From: Methylophaga sp. UBA3192
Lineage (GTDB): Bacteria; Pseudomonadota; Gammaproteobacteria; Nitrosococcales; Methylophagaceae
Direction: 5' to 3'
Length of the DNA stretch: 64,000 nucleotides
Assembly: GCA_002363955.1 (NCBI GenBank)
Contig: DEXE01000003.1
Coordinates: 147,511-211,510, forward strand
Under the pieces are notes generated by a model. The model was not told the origin of the DNA. It saw nothing but the letters and a program-made list of their open reading frames with translations, and did not search any database. How positions within the stretch are numbered: position 1 is the first letter of the stretch; each line of letters opens with the position of its first letter. Shown piece by piece: positions 18,230-27,264 of this stretch. Made by a program: the position numbers and the translations under genes.

Positions 18230-19576
18230 CTACAAAGCGTTGAGAAATTGCAGTAAAGCATCACGATCCGTTTTAGGCATAGTGATCACCGCATCTCGAC
18301 TCTTTTGAGCTTCACCGCCATGCCAGAGAATAGCTTCCAGCAAGGTTGTGGCCCGACCATCATGTAAATATCCGACCTTGTCACCGACCTTTTCTGCAAG
18401 CCCGATTCCCCATAATGGTGACGTTCGCCACTCCGATCCTCTGGCGCCATTATCAGGACGATGATCGGACAGTTCTTCCCCCATATCATGCAAAAGAAAA
18501 TCGCTATAAGGTGCTATAAGTCGATTGGCAAATGCTGCAGGTTTGGCTGTTGAAGACGTTTTGATCTGTGGACGATGACAGGCTGTACAACCTGCCTCGT
18601 CAAATACTGCTCGACCCCGAATTACTTCAGGTTCAGATTGATCCCGTGGCGCCGGCACGGCCAGAAACTGTAAGTAAAAACTCACCGCTTGTAATTGTTC
18701 TGCTGTGAGCTCCGGCTCACCCCCCGAAACAGCTTGCTGGCATTCAGTTTGAACGCTACTGCAGTTTTCTTCAGGAAATAATGCTGATGTGAGACCTAAA
18801 TCCGCCTGAAACGCACTGGCAATTTGTTCATCTAAAGTCGCAATATTGGCTTTATAGCCAAACCGTCCGACATGCCGGGTTTGTCTTGCTTCATCGATTA
18901 TCCAATTTACTCGTCCGGAAATGCCATCCGCATTTTTATCATCAGGATCCTGCCAGCTGAGAATTTCCTGTTTATCAATCATCTCAATCAGTCCCATTCC
19001 CACTAAAGCCGGGCCAATCCGTGCTGATGTCAGTACCTCACCAAACTCACCATAGCCAGGATTGACCAGCTGAATCGATGGTTTCCGTAAAGTGAGCGTT
19101 TCACCCTCACTGAGTGTGATGGTGGAATATTCATAATGAACTTCGGCTCTGCCCTCTGCGGGCACACCGGGGACAGCAAATTCCTGTAATTGCCCACCGT
19201 AAACCGGGTGTGGTTCGCTATGAAAAGGATTCTCGCCCGGAATACTAAGTCGGACCAGCATCGAACGCATTTTTTCTGTCGGACCATCGGGCGCCCGGCC
19301 ACGACCATTTCCGGCATGACAGGCTAAGCAGGAAATGCTGTTATACAGTGGTCCCAGGCCATCAATTTCTTCATCATTTGATGGGGCAATCACCCACATC
19401 TGATTAAACAGACTGCGACCAGCGGCAAATTGTCCGAGTTGCTGATCACTATTCAAAAATGGCATCGGCATGGATAATGCGCGGCGACTTAGCTCAGTGG
19501 TTTCCAGTAAATCCTCGGCATACACACTTTCTGACAAAACTACGCCCATATAGATAAGGGCTATCAGACGGATCAT
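18230..19576 (-). CDS. Di-heme c-type cytochrome of the DUF1111 / thiol-oxidoreductase-like family
   Basis: A 448-residue exported protein (signal peptide MIRLIALIYMGVVLSESVYA). Two CxxCH heme c sites are visible: SCLACHAGNGRGR near residue 85 and CTACHRPQIKT near residue 330, with GYLHDGRATTLLEAILWHGGEA near the C-terminus. This pattern is that of DUF1111 di-heme proteins, related to cytochrome c peroxidase-like folds. In other bacteria they sit beside iron or metal uptake genes, but their reaction is not settled. Its start overlaps the upstream binding-protein gene by four bases. Heme attachment would put it in the periplasm. Confidence 0.85.
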   Translation of the reverse strand: MIRLIALIYMGVVLSESVYAEDLLETTELSRRALSMPMPFLNSDQQLGQFAAGRSLFNQMWVIAPSNDEEIDGLGPLYNSISCLACHAGNGRGRAPDGPTEKMRSMLVRLSIPGENPFHSEPHPVYGGQLQEFAVPGVPAEGRAEVHYEYSTITLSEGETLTLRKPSIQLVNPGYGEFGEVLTSARIGPALVGMGLIEMIDKQEILSWQDPDDKNADGISGRVNWIIDEARQTRHVGRFGYKANIATLDEQIASAFQADLGLTSALFPEENCSSVQTECQQAVSGGEPELTAEQLQAVSFYLQFLAVPAPRDQSEPEVIRGRAVFDEAGCTACHRPQIKTSSTAKPAAFANRLIAPYSDFLLHDMGEELSDHRPDNGARGSEWRTSPLWGIGLAEKVGDKVGYLHDGRATTLLEAILWHGGEAQKSRDAVITMPKTDRDALLQFLNAL

Positions 19577-20862
19577 GGTTTGGAGGTTAATTGCGCCAGC
19601 ATAGTGAGGGCTTTGTCATATTGCCTTTCAAATGACTGGGCAAGCTCGGATTTAAATGCCTCACAGTTTTGCTGTTTTTTGTCATCATCATGACGTTGGG
19701 CACAGTCTTGCAATATCACGTTATCCATTGCCGGTTCTTCTACTGGCCACTGCTGCAATACGGTTTTTATTTCAGCTAATGCTGCCCGCTGATCAGCATC
19801 CGCGTTTTGTTGCAACTGATGCCATTGCTGCCAGGCCTGTTTTAACTTGTCATGCTGCAGGGTAATCGCCGCATCAAATACCACGGCGTTGAACTCACGT
19901 CGTTGCAATCCTGTTTGATAATCATATTGATGGCGGATATTGCCGGCAAATGGGTTCTGCATTTTTGGCGCCTGGCTGTAAACGCTGGGGCGAACCGGTA
20001 ATTTGCGTAAATCGGGGTGCAGTAATAACGATTGCCCTGGCTCGGAGACAATAAAGTCAACAAAGGTATTCGCTGCTTCGGGCTGAGTGGCGGCAGATAA
20101 AATGCCAATGTGAGCCGGATTAAAAGCCGTTTGTTTCGGGTAGATAAACTTGCCATTGGCCCCATTGGCAATACTGGAGGCGGCAAAAAAATCCATGGTA
20201 AAAGCGACTTTGGCCTGACCTGCTAAAACCGCTTCGGTGGTGAACATGCCACCACGCCCCATTAAATGGCTATTGGCGGCAATCTGCTGCCATTGATTCC
20301 AGCCGCTTTGCCAGCCTTCAGCCTGTAATAGCTGATCGATAAGCATATTGGCAAAACTGACTTCGGATGGAATCGGTAACGCGATATTGTCCTGCCACTC
20401 AGCTTCCAGCAGATCCTGCCACTGATCGGGAACGGCCAGTCCGGTCTGTTTCAGTTTTTCTGGTTCAAAGAATACGCCGTATCCGGCGACTTCCGTTGCA
20501 ATGAAATAATCTTCTGGATCCGATATCGCTGTTTCACCCAGCAATATTGGCAAACCTTCACGGTTTATTTTGAGCTGCGCTAATTTCCCATGCGCTTTCA
20601 AGCTCAAAAATGTTCTGACCGAAGGCATCCAAATCACATCTACATTTTCAGATTCCTCTTGCAGCAGCACTGACAGGGCATCATGCGGTCTGCGCCACAG
20701 AATATTCAGTTCGATATCGGGGTGAGCCTCTTCAAACGCCTGCTGCATCACCATGACCACGGGTTGTGGGTAGCTGGTCATCACATTCAGTGTGACGGCT
20801 TTTGCCGCTCCGGAGAAGATCAGCAAACCGGTCAGCGCGAAAAAAAGCAGATTTTTCAGCAT
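19573..20862 (-). CDS. Extracellular ABC-type solute-binding protein
   Basis: A 429-residue type 2 periplasmic binding protein. Signal peptide LLFFALTGLLIFSGAAKA, then VTLNVMTSYPQPVVMVMQQAF and DVIWMPSVRTFLSLK, and VSEPGQSLLLHPDLRKLPVRP late in the domain, as in Fe3+/phosphonate-type binding proteins. It is longer than usual because of a C-terminal Gln/Lys-rich helical tail with two cysteines (residues about 340-429) that is not part of the binding fold. The ligand is not evident. It is coupled by one base to the TonB receptor gene and by four bases to the di-heme gene, so it works in the same uptake or redox process. Confidence 0.8.
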   Translation of the reverse strand: MLKNLLFFALTGLLIFSGAAKAVTLNVMTSYPQPVVMVMQQAFEEAHPDIELNILWRRPHDALSVLLQEESENVDVIWMPSVRTFLSLKAHGKLAQLKINREGLPILLGETAISDPEDYFIATEVAGYGVFFEPEKLKQTGLAVPDQWQDLLEAEWQDNIALPIPSEVSFANMLIDQLLQAEGWQSGWNQWQQIAANSHLMGRGGMFTTEAVLAGQAKVAFTMDFFAASSIANGANGKFIYPKQTAFNPAHIGILSAATQPEAANTFVDFIVSEPGQSLLLHPDLRKLPVRPSVYSQAPKMQNPFAGNIRHQYDYQTGLQRREFNAVVFDAAITLQHDKLKQAWQQWHQLQQNADADQRAALAEIKTVLQQWPVEEPAMDNVILQDCAQRHDDDKKQQNCEAFKSELAQSFERQYDKALTMLAQLTSKP

Positions 20863-22823
20863 TAGAATTGATAACTCAGATTAGCGTAATAAGTGCGGCC
20901 TGCTTCCGGGAAGCCTTCCTGATAGCCGTAATTTTTATCAAACAGGTTTTCAATGCCCATTCTGGCAGTCACACCCTTATCAAAAGCATAACTGGCGCGA
21001 AGACCGGCAATGGTGAAGGCATCGGCTCGACGTTCACCATCGGTCGTGGTGTCACGTTCGCTTTCATATTGGCTGGTGGCCGATACACTGAATGGTTGGG
21101 TAATATGCCAGGTGGCGTAGACAAACACCTTATGACGGGGCACGTCTGTCAGCTTGAGATCGGAGCTTTTATTTTCCCGATCAAGATAGCTGTAATGACC
21201 ACCAAACTCCCAATCGCCAAGCCAGAAATCACTGCTGAGTTCCAAGCCTTTGGCAGTCACTTCGCCAACATTTTGAAACTGGAACAGGTCAGGGGTAATG
21301 CTGACTTCCTGAATCAGATCCTTGATATCACTATAAAATACAGCCGCCTCAAATCGTGCGGTGGTGCCCACTTTATGTACCCAGCCAGTTTCAATGGTTC
21401 GTGATTGCTCCGCATCAAGTCCGGGGTTAGGCAGGGCAGAGCCAAACCGATAGGAATAGCGATCTTTAATAGTAGGGAAGCGGGATTTTTTTGACAGGGT
21501 CAGGCGGGCTTCATTACGATCATCAATGTCGATAAAGTATCCAATCTGCGGGTTCCATGAGTTGGCATCATTAGTCTCAAAAGGCTGTCCTGTTGCTACA
21601 TCATCTGCCTGATCACTGCGGCGTCTGTCATAGCTTGCTCCAGCCACCAGATATTGTCTTTCGGTCAGACGAATAGTGTCTTCAATAGCTAAAGAGGTTG
21701 TTTTGTCCTGAAAGGTTCTGACTGGTTCGCCTAGATCGTTTTCTGTATGTTCATCAAACTTATAGTGGGCTGCCAGTTTGACATCATGCCGGCCCAGCGT
21801 TTTGCCAAATTCAACACTGGCACCGTAGGTTTCATCATCGTAAAAACTGTCAAAGGCATAAGGGCGATTTTGCGTGGTGTAAGTGTCATCATCGAAACTG
21901 GAAAGCAGATTATCAAAGCTGTCGTAATACAGACGCGTCTTGATATAGCTATCATCCCCGATCGCTGTATTACTGATGAAATAAACACTTTCTTTATCCC
22001 AATAAGGCCATTGCCAGTAACGGACACGGACATCGGGATTATCACCGGCATAGGGAGGCGTATTTTTTTCACCGTCCTGTTTGACATAGCCGATGGCGTA
22101 TTCATCAGTTGAGTTGGGTGTTAATCCCAGCTTGATATTGAGCTTGGTATCTTTGCGATCGGCATTATTACGCAAACCAGCGCCCTGGGCTTCAGTGGAA
22201 TTAAAATCATCTGACAGCGAAAAACTGTCTTGCTGACGATAGCTGGCACCCAGCTGGGCATACCACAGGCCTTGATTACTGCCGAGATTCAGCCAGGTAC
22301 GTTTGCCATCACTGCCACTTCGATCACCCACGTTATAACCGGCTCCGATTTCCCCTTCGAGTTTTTCGGTGGGTTTGCGACTTACTAAGTTGATGGCACC
22401 GCCAAGTGTATTAGGGCCATATAAAACAGAGCTGAAGCTTTTTGAAACATTGATCTCTGCTAAATCAAATGTCGTAAAGCGGCCTAAATCTACATAACCA
22501 TCGTATGGAATATAAACCGGAATACCATCAACAAATACCGGAACCTGACGCAAATCAAATCCACGGACAAACACCATCTGTTCACTTCTCGGGCCGATAT
22601 TATTGGCGGTGACACCCGGCAGTCTATCCAGCGCTTCAGTGACTGTCTCACGATTTTCATCACGCATGGTCTGGGCATCAATAGTTGCTGATCCCAGTGC
22701 TGGAAGCGGTTGCACAGCATTGACTTCAATGCGACCCAAGTCAAAGCTTGAATCAGCTGAGGCGATAGCGCTGCATGCCAGAGATAGCGAAATAACGCCG
22801 AGGTTTAGTTTAAATGGGGTCAT
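20862..22823 (-). CDS. TonB-dependent outer-membrane receptor
   Basis: A 653-residue receptor. Signal peptide to about residue 23, then a plug domain (ATIDAQTMRDENRETVTEAL, LDRLPGVTANNIG, VFVRGFDLRQVPVFVDGIP, SVLYGPNTLGGAINLVSRKP) and a 22-strand-type barrel ending in the aromatic strand YANLSYQF. It is the first gene of a four-gene operon with two ABC-type binding proteins (one ModA-like) and a di-heme protein, and a ModE-like box lies directly upstream. The substrate is inferred, from this context only, to be molybdate, tungstate or a chelate of them. An iron or cobalamin substrate cannot be excluded by sequence. Confidence 0.92.
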   Translation of the reverse strand: MTPFKLNLGVISLSLACSAIASADSSFDLGRIEVNAVQPLPALGSATIDAQTMRDENRETVTEALDRLPGVTANNIGPRSEQMVFVRGFDLRQVPVFVDGIPVYIPYDGYVDLGRFTTFDLAEINVSKSFSSVLYGPNTLGGAINLVSRKPTEKLEGEIGAGYNVGDRSGSDGKRTWLNLGSNQGLWYAQLGASYRQQDSFSLSDDFNSTEAQGAGLRNNADRKDTKLNIKLGLTPNSTDEYAIGYVKQDGEKNTPPYAGDNPDVRVRYWQWPYWDKESVYFISNTAIGDDSYIKTRLYYDSFDNLLSSFDDDTYTTQNRPYAFDSFYDDETYGASVEFGKTLGRHDVKLAAHYKFDEHTENDLGEPVRTFQDKTTSLAIEDTIRLTERQYLVAGASYDRRRSDQADDVATGQPFETNDANSWNPQIGYFIDIDDRNEARLTLSKKSRFPTIKDRYSYRFGSALPNPGLDAEQSRTIETGWVHKVGTTARFEAAVFYSDIKDLIQEVSITPDLFQFQNVGEVTAKGLELSSDFWLGDWEFGGHYSYLDRENKSSDLKLTDVPRHKVFVYATWHITQPFSVSATSQYESERDTTTDGERRADAFTIAGLRASYAFDKGVTARMGIENLFDKNYGYQEGFPEAGRTYYANLSYQF

Positions 22824-22844
22824 TTTTATATCCGTTTATATTTC

Positions 22845-22871
22845 TCAATGTATTTTTGTATATATATCGAT
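22845..22871 (-). promoter_or_regulatory. ModE-like box upstream of the TonB receptor operon
   Basis: On the minus strand the sequence reads ATCG-A, then TATAT, seven bases, TACAT. TATAT-N7-TACAT is the core of the E. coli ModE operator in front of modA, and the flanking ATCG also agrees. It lies 22 bases before the receptor ATG. A closely similar block occurs in front of tupA. Confidence 0.7.
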
Positions 22872-22907
22872 AGCTAACGTTAAGCTTCAGAATTTCAATA
22901 TTTACTT

Positions 22908-23714
22908 TTATTTATTGGGTGGTGTGGCGGTAAAAAACAGCTGCTGATTATTTACTGTGAAAGTATCAATAATCTGTTTGCCTTTTTCGCTGGTCATAAA
23001 ATCCATGTACTGTTGCGCCATAGTTGATTGCACATGGGCATGTTTTTCCGGGTTTACCGCCATAATGTGATACGGATTGGACAGCATTGATCCGCCTTCA
23101 AACAACAGCTTCAATTGCATTTTCTCCTGATACGCAATCTGAGTACCACGATCGGTTAATGCATAGCCTGACATTTCGTCAGCGATTTTCAACACAGCGC
23201 CCATGCCCTGGCCAGCTTGCACATACCAGCTGCCAGATGGGCTGATATTGGCGGCTTGCCAGAGTTGAAGTTCTTTTTTATGCGTACCGGAATCATCGCC
23301 ACGGGAAACAAAGCGACTGCCGGATTCGGCAATTTTTTGCATTACTTCAGTGATGTTTTTAGCAGACGCAATGTCAGCGGGATCGTCGGCCGGGCCCACT
23401 ACAACAAAGTCGTTATACATAACGTAGCGACGATCAATGAAATAACCTTCTTCGACATATTCAAGTTCGGCTTGCGGGGCATGCACCAGGGCAACATCGA
23501 CATCACCATTTGCTCCCAGCTTCAGGGCTTGACCAGTGCCAACAGCGATCACAGCTACTTTGATATCGGTTGATTTAGTAAAGGCTTTATTTAGCACGCC
23601 TAACAGACCGGTATTGTCTGTACTGGTGGTGGTTGATAATTTCAGTAAAGAGTCGGCGTAAAGCGGAGAGGTCAGAAACAAACTGAGTATCAATACAATC
23701 GAAAAACGTTTCAT
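22908..23714 (-). CDS. tupA: TupA-like tungstate ABC transporter substrate-binding protein
   Basis: A 268-residue binding protein. The ATG at 23714 is used; the longer frame begins with TTG and would spoil the signal peptide MKRFSIVLILSLFLTSPLYA. The mature start LLKLSTTTSTDNTGLLGVL carries the TTTS motif that defines TupA, followed by VAVGTGQALKLGANGDVDV and FVSRGDDSGTHKKEL. TupA proteins bind tungstate with very high affinity and often molybdate too. Neither tupB nor tupC follows; the next gene is the TonB receptor operon. A ModE-like box lies 30 bases upstream. Confidence 0.9.
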   Translation of the reverse strand: MKRFSIVLILSLFLTSPLYADSLLKLSTTTSTDNTGLLGVLNKAFTKSTDIKVAVIAVGTGQALKLGANGDVDVALVHAPQAELEYVEEGYFIDRRYVMYNDFVVVGPADDPADIASAKNITEVMQKIAESGSRFVSRGDDSGTHKKELQLWQAANISPSGSWYVQAGQGMGAVLKIADEMSGYALTDRGTQIAYQEKMQLKLLFEGGSMLSNPYHIMAVNPEKHAHVQSTMAQQYMDFMTSEKGKQIIDTFTVNNQQLFFTATPPNK

Positions 23715-23743
23715 GTTAATGCTCGATAATGTCTGGAAAAAAT

Positions 23744-23770
23744 TCAATGTATTTCATCATACATATCGAG
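23744..23770 (-). promoter_or_regulatory. ModE-like box upstream of tupA
   Basis: Shares 11 bases at its left end (TCAATGTATTT) and seven at its right end (ATATCGA) with the box in front of the TonB receptor, in the same relative spacing; only the eight central bases differ. It lies between the modE-like gene and tupA, so it could control tupA and respond to the regulator just upstream. Confidence 0.6.
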
Positions 23771-23807
23771 GGCTGTAAACGAAATATTTCAGCGTATATA
23801 CCGGATA

Positions 23808-24155
23808 TTATTTTTTGATTTGATTGGATAAAGTAAGCATTTCGTCTTCAATAGCCTGTTCAGCACAAAGCTGGGCTAGCCGATATTGCGTTAATACCTG
23901 TTTACCCAGTTCGGTTACTTCCGCTCCGCCGCCATGGCTGCCACCTTTAGCGGTGGTTACTATAGGCTGAACAAAACTCTCATTCATGGTGTTGACGAGA
24001 TCCCATGCGCGTTTATATGACATATTCATCGCGCGGCCGGCAGCCGAGATAGAACCATTCTGGATAATGGCTTCCAGTAAATCAGCTTTGCCCGGGCCTA
24101 ACGCGATCTTGTCATTGAGGTGAAGCCGGATTTTGACCGAAGTTTTAAAACTCAT
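23808..24155 (-). CDS. ModE N-terminal-domain transcriptional regulator (single domain)
   Basis: A 115-residue protein made of the ModE/LysR-type winged helix only: GPGKADLLEAIIQNGSISAA, AMNMSYKRAWDLVNTMNESF, then VTTAKGGSHGGGAEVTELG. Full ModE has a C-terminal pair of Mop domains that bind molybdate; here they are absent, so oxyanion sensing must involve another protein or a different mechanism. Such one-domain ModE proteins are common in proteobacteria. It is 93 bases upstream of tupA on the same strand. Confidence 0.88.
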   Translation of the reverse strand: MSFKTSVKIRLHLNDKIALGPGKADLLEAIIQNGSISAAGRAMNMSYKRAWDLVNTMNESFVQPIVTTAKGGSHGGGAEVTELGKQVLTQYRLAQLCAEQAIEDEMLTLSNQIKK

Positions 24156-24194
24156 CTGTTGCTGAACCTGTTTGAATACCGCGATATTCTGATT

Positions 24195-25259
24195 TTACCC
24201 CTGTTCAAGCAATCGACGCAGATCAATCATAGCGGCATTGGCCCGAGAGACATAAGAAGCCATGACTAATGAGTGATTGGCAAACAGACCAAAACCGCTG
24301 CCGTTGAGAATAATTGGACTCCATACGGTGGCTTGGGTGGCTTCCAGTTCACGAATAATTTGCCGTAAGCTGATAAGTGCATTTTTTTTCTGTAATACAT
24401 CGGTAAAGTCATGTTCTGCTGCTTTAAGCAGATGAATCATCGCCCAGATAGAGCCACGTGCTTCGTAAAACACATCATCAATTTCAAGCCAGGGTGTTTT
24501 TGTTATTTTTTCATTTTGGGTAACCGTCGATTGGTGGGCACTGGGGTCACCGGCTAAGTCAGTATTAATACGCGCCTGTCCCACACTGGCACTGAGACGC
24601 TGAGACAGACTGCCTAAACGTTTTTCAGCGATACCAAGCCATGCGGCAAGGTTATCTGCCCGGGCATAAAACTGCGCTTCATCACGTTGCTCGTCAGCGA
24701 GCCGGGCCAAATAACTTTCAAGCGCTTTAATACCGTCACGATATTCACTTTCAGTCGGGGGGAATAACCAGGAGTCTGAATTAAAATTAAATTGTGGTTC
24801 GGCAATGATTAAGTCTTTATCTTCTGCAGATTGTGACTGGGAGCGGCTGATGTCGTTGCGTAGCGCGCGCGAATAGTCGCGAATCTGGACCAGAACGCCG
24901 AACTCCCAATTAGGCATATTGTCCATCCATACCGATGGTGGCATGACGTCATTGGTTAAATACCCACCAGGCTTGTCCAATAAGGTGTTGGCTAATGTAA
25001 TCAGTGTGGCAGTGGAGGTGTAACCGGTCACCAGATCATGCTGTTTTTCAGCGGCTATTTCGACTGCATTTTGTTTGGGGTCAAAAGCACTCGGAGCTGA
25101 ACTCCACCAAATCATGATCACGATGAATAAAAACACAATGATGGCGATTGCCACGAATAAGGCTTTGGATATTTGTCGGCGGCTGTCAGGATCGCGGAAA
25201 GAATCAATAAAATTCCACCACCGCTGACGAGTGCGCTGAATAAAAGTATTTGCGGCCAT
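24195..25259 (-). CDS. DUF2333 family membrane-anchored protein
   Basis: A 354-residue protein with one N-terminal membrane segment (ALFVAIAIIVFLFIVIMIWW, about residues 29-48) and a long, mostly helical domain facing the periplasm, with NTLLDKPGGYLTNDV and a C-terminal LFANHSLVMASYVSRANAAM. This matches the DUF2333 family of gammaproteobacteria, whose function is unknown. It ends 39 bases before the ModE-like gene on the same strand. Confidence 0.8.
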   Translation of the reverse strand: MAANTFIQRTRQRWWNFIDSFRDPDSRRQISKALFVAIAIIVFLFIVIMIWWSSAPSAFDPKQNAVEIAAEKQHDLVTGYTSTATLITLANTLLDKPGGYLTNDVMPPSVWMDNMPNWEFGVLVQIRDYSRALRNDISRSQSQSAEDKDLIIAEPQFNFNSDSWLFPPTESEYRDGIKALESYLARLADEQRDEAQFYARADNLAAWLGIAEKRLGSLSQRLSASVGQARINTDLAGDPSAHQSTVTQNEKITKTPWLEIDDVFYEARGSIWAMIHLLKAAEHDFTDVLQKKNALISLRQIIRELEATQATVWSPIILNGSGFGLFANHSLVMASYVSRANAAMIDLRRLLEQG

Positions 25260-25558
25260 AAAACATCCATAAGAATTAATTGTCAGATTTCACCTTAGCG
25301 TATTTTTAACGGCAATAAAATGTAAAGATCCTGTTGGACAGGCATCGCATGTTTCGCCCGGCTGGATGAAAAAATTTTCTACAGCGGGGCTGGCGATGTA
25401 TGGTCAACGGGCGCTGACGCCTTTCGGGAGCGGTTTCCCATAATTATGCAGGATAATTTCCTGAAAAGTTTACTTTAATAAGCTTGACGTAATAGTGAAT
25501 GGGGCTGAATAATGCCCGGTTTGAAAATGCTTTTGATGAAGCGGGGGACGCTTTAAAA
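25260..25558. other. Intergenic region before the Gld-type ABC operon
   Basis: About 300 bases. A moderately GC-rich stretch at 25340-25440 could form small hairpins but matches no riboswitch that I know. An in-frame ATG at 25499 would lengthen the ABC protein by 20 residues; I place the start downstream. Nothing else is identified. Confidence 0.35.
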
Positions 25559-26509
25559 ATGACACTCAGAGTTGAGATTGAAGATCTGGCCAAACATTTT
25601 GGCGAGATTCGAGCTGTAGATGGGGTAACCTTCTCAGTCAGTAAAGGCGAAGTACTTGGTTTTCTCGGACCGAATGGGGCCGGTAAATCCACCACAATGA
25701 AAATGATAACGGGTTTTCTGGCACCCACTCGCGGTACGGTCAGAGTCTGTGGTTATGATGTTCTGGCAGATCCTATTTCGGTCAAGGCGAACCTGGGCTA
25801 TTTACCCGAAGGTGCGCCAGCCTATGCGGATATGACGCCAGACAGTTTCCTTAAATTTATTGCGGATATTCGCGGCCTGTCCGGTGCGGATAAAAAACGT
25901 GCTGTAGCATCTGCTGCTGAACGTGCCAGGGTCCTTAATGTGATGTATCAACCGATTGAAACCTTATCCAAAGGTTATAAACGTCGGGTCGGTCTGGCAC
26001 AGGCCATATTGCATAACCCGCCGGTATTGATCATGGATGAACCGACCGATGGTCTGGATCCGAATCAGAAACATGAAGTGCGTACCCTGATTAACGAAAT
26101 GGCAGAAGACAAAGCGATTATCATCTCCACGCATATTCTTGAAGAAGTGAATGCCCTGTGTACCCGTAATGTGGTGATTGCCAGTGGTAAAGTCGTGTTT
26201 GATGGCACGCCTGCCGAACTGGAAGCCAAATCACGTTATAACAATGCGGTGGTATTAACAGTCAATACAATCGATAACACACAATTACTGCAGTATGTAT
26301 CGGCACTGGATTTTGTAGCTGATACCGAAACGCTGACAACTGGTAACGGTATCCGGGTATTTCCAAAGAACAATGCGCATATCACCATTGCCTTATCGGA
26401 AAAAATTCGTGAACAAGGTTGGGAAATTGTATCGCTGTACGCTGAAAGCGGACGTCTTGATGAAGTTTTCCGGAGCATCACTTTGCCTAGTACTGCAGGA
26501 GTCAAATGA
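25559..26509 (+). CDS. ABC transporter ATP-binding protein (GldA-like)
   Basis: A 316-residue ATPase. The start at 25559 gives the usual short lead MTLRVEIEDLAKHFGEIRAV; an ATG at 25499 is possible. Walker A is GPNGAGKST, the signature is LSKGYKRRVGLAQA (a variant of LSGGQ with Lys for the first Gly), Walker B is VLIMDEPTDGLDPNQ, and the switch His is in IISTHILEEV. The C-terminal 90 residues form the extra domain of ABC-2 exporters. It is followed by a permease, a GldG-like protein and a DUF4340 protein, the same set as the GldAFG complex of gliding bacteria, but here in a gammaproteobacterium. Confidence 0.92.
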   Translation: MTLRVEIEDLAKHFGEIRAVDGVTFSVSKGEVLGFLGPNGAGKSTTMKMITGFLAPTRGTVRVCGYDVLADPISVKANLGYLPEGAPAYADMTPDSFLKFIADIRGLSGADKKRAVASAAERARVLNVMYQPIETLSKGYKRRVGLAQAILHNPPVLIMDEPTDGLDPNQKHEVRTLINEMAEDKAIIISTHILEEVNALCTRNVVIASGKVVFDGTPAELEAKSRYNNAVVLTVNTIDNTQLLQYVSALDFVADTETLTTGNGIRVFPKNNAHITIALSEKIREQGWEIVSLYAESGRLDEVFRSITLPSTAGVK

Positions 26510-27249
26510 TGAATATGCTGAATATATGGTTCATCATGAAACGTGAGTTCGGTGGTTATTTTGCCACGCCCGTTGCTTACGTTTTTATTATTATCTTTTT
26601 GTTATTGGCGGGTTTCTCGACTTTTTATGTGGGTAATTTCTTTGCCCGTGGCGAAGCCGACCTCTATCCATTCTTTTCTTTACATCCCTGGTTATACATT
26701 CTGTTAATCCCGGCCATCTCGATGCGCTTATGGGCCGAAGAACGTAAAAGTGGATCGATTGAACTGTTAATGACATTGCCGGTGTCGGTCTTTGAAGCGG
26801 TGCTTGGCAAATTCTTTGCCGCCTGGGCATTTACCGGGCTGGCATTAATTCTGAATTTCCCGTTATGGATTACCGTGAATTATCTGGGTAATCCCGATAA
26901 CGGTGTCATCTTTACTGGTTTTGTTGGCAGCTTTCTGATGGCCGGTGGGTTTCTGGCGATTGGTTCGTGCGTCTCAGCGGTGACTAAAAACCAGGTTATC
27001 GCTTTTGTTCTCAGCCTGATTGTCAGTTTGATATTTGTACTTGCGGGTTACGGTATTGTGCTGGATTTCTTCAGCAGCTGGGCGCCACAGCCTTTGGTAG
27101 ATGCCATCAGTTCATTTAGTTTTCTGACCCACTTTGATGCCATTTCCAAAGGGGTAATTGATTTACGTGACATTTTGTATTTTGCAGCGCTTATCGCTAT
27201 CTGGTTGTTTGCCAACGCCTTGATAGTGAATGCACGTAAAGCCGATTAG
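26506..27249 (+). CDS. ABC-2 type permease (GldF-like)
   Basis: A 247-residue inner-membrane protein with six hydrophobic segments. It opens with IWFIMKREFGGYFATPVAYV and has the FFSLHPWLYILLIPAISMRLWAEE-type loop (split here over segments 2 and 3) and the SGSIELLMTLPVS motif found in GldF and NosY-like permeases. The ATG overlaps the ATPase stop by four bases with AGGAG five bases upstream. Confidence 0.9.
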   Translation: MMNMLNIWFIMKREFGGYFATPVAYVFIIIFLLLAGFSTFYVGNFFARGEADLYPFFSLHPWLYILLIPAISMRLWAEERKSGSIELLMTLPVSVFEAVLGKFFAAWAFTGLALILNFPLWITVNYLGNPDNGVIFTGFVGSFLMAGGFLAIGSCVSAVTKNQVIAFVLSLIVSLIFVLAGYGIVLDFFSSWAPQPLVDAISSFSFLTHFDAISKGVIDLRDILYFAALIAIWLFANALIVNARKAD

Positions 27250-27264
27250 GAGCACGAGTCAGTA

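Noticed and set aside
19573..20862. Naming the 429-residue binding protein as an iron transporter component
   Set aside because: The fold is that of a type 2 binding protein but no ligand residues can be assigned; context favours Mo/W and the question stays open.
21731..22112. Long overlapping frames on both strands inside the TonB receptor gene
   Set aside because: They lie wholly in the receptor gene, have no ribosome site and unusual composition; they are shadow frames.
25340..25450. GC-rich segment that could be a riboswitch before the ABC operon
   Set aside because: No conserved riboswitch core that I know is visible, and hairpins are weak.
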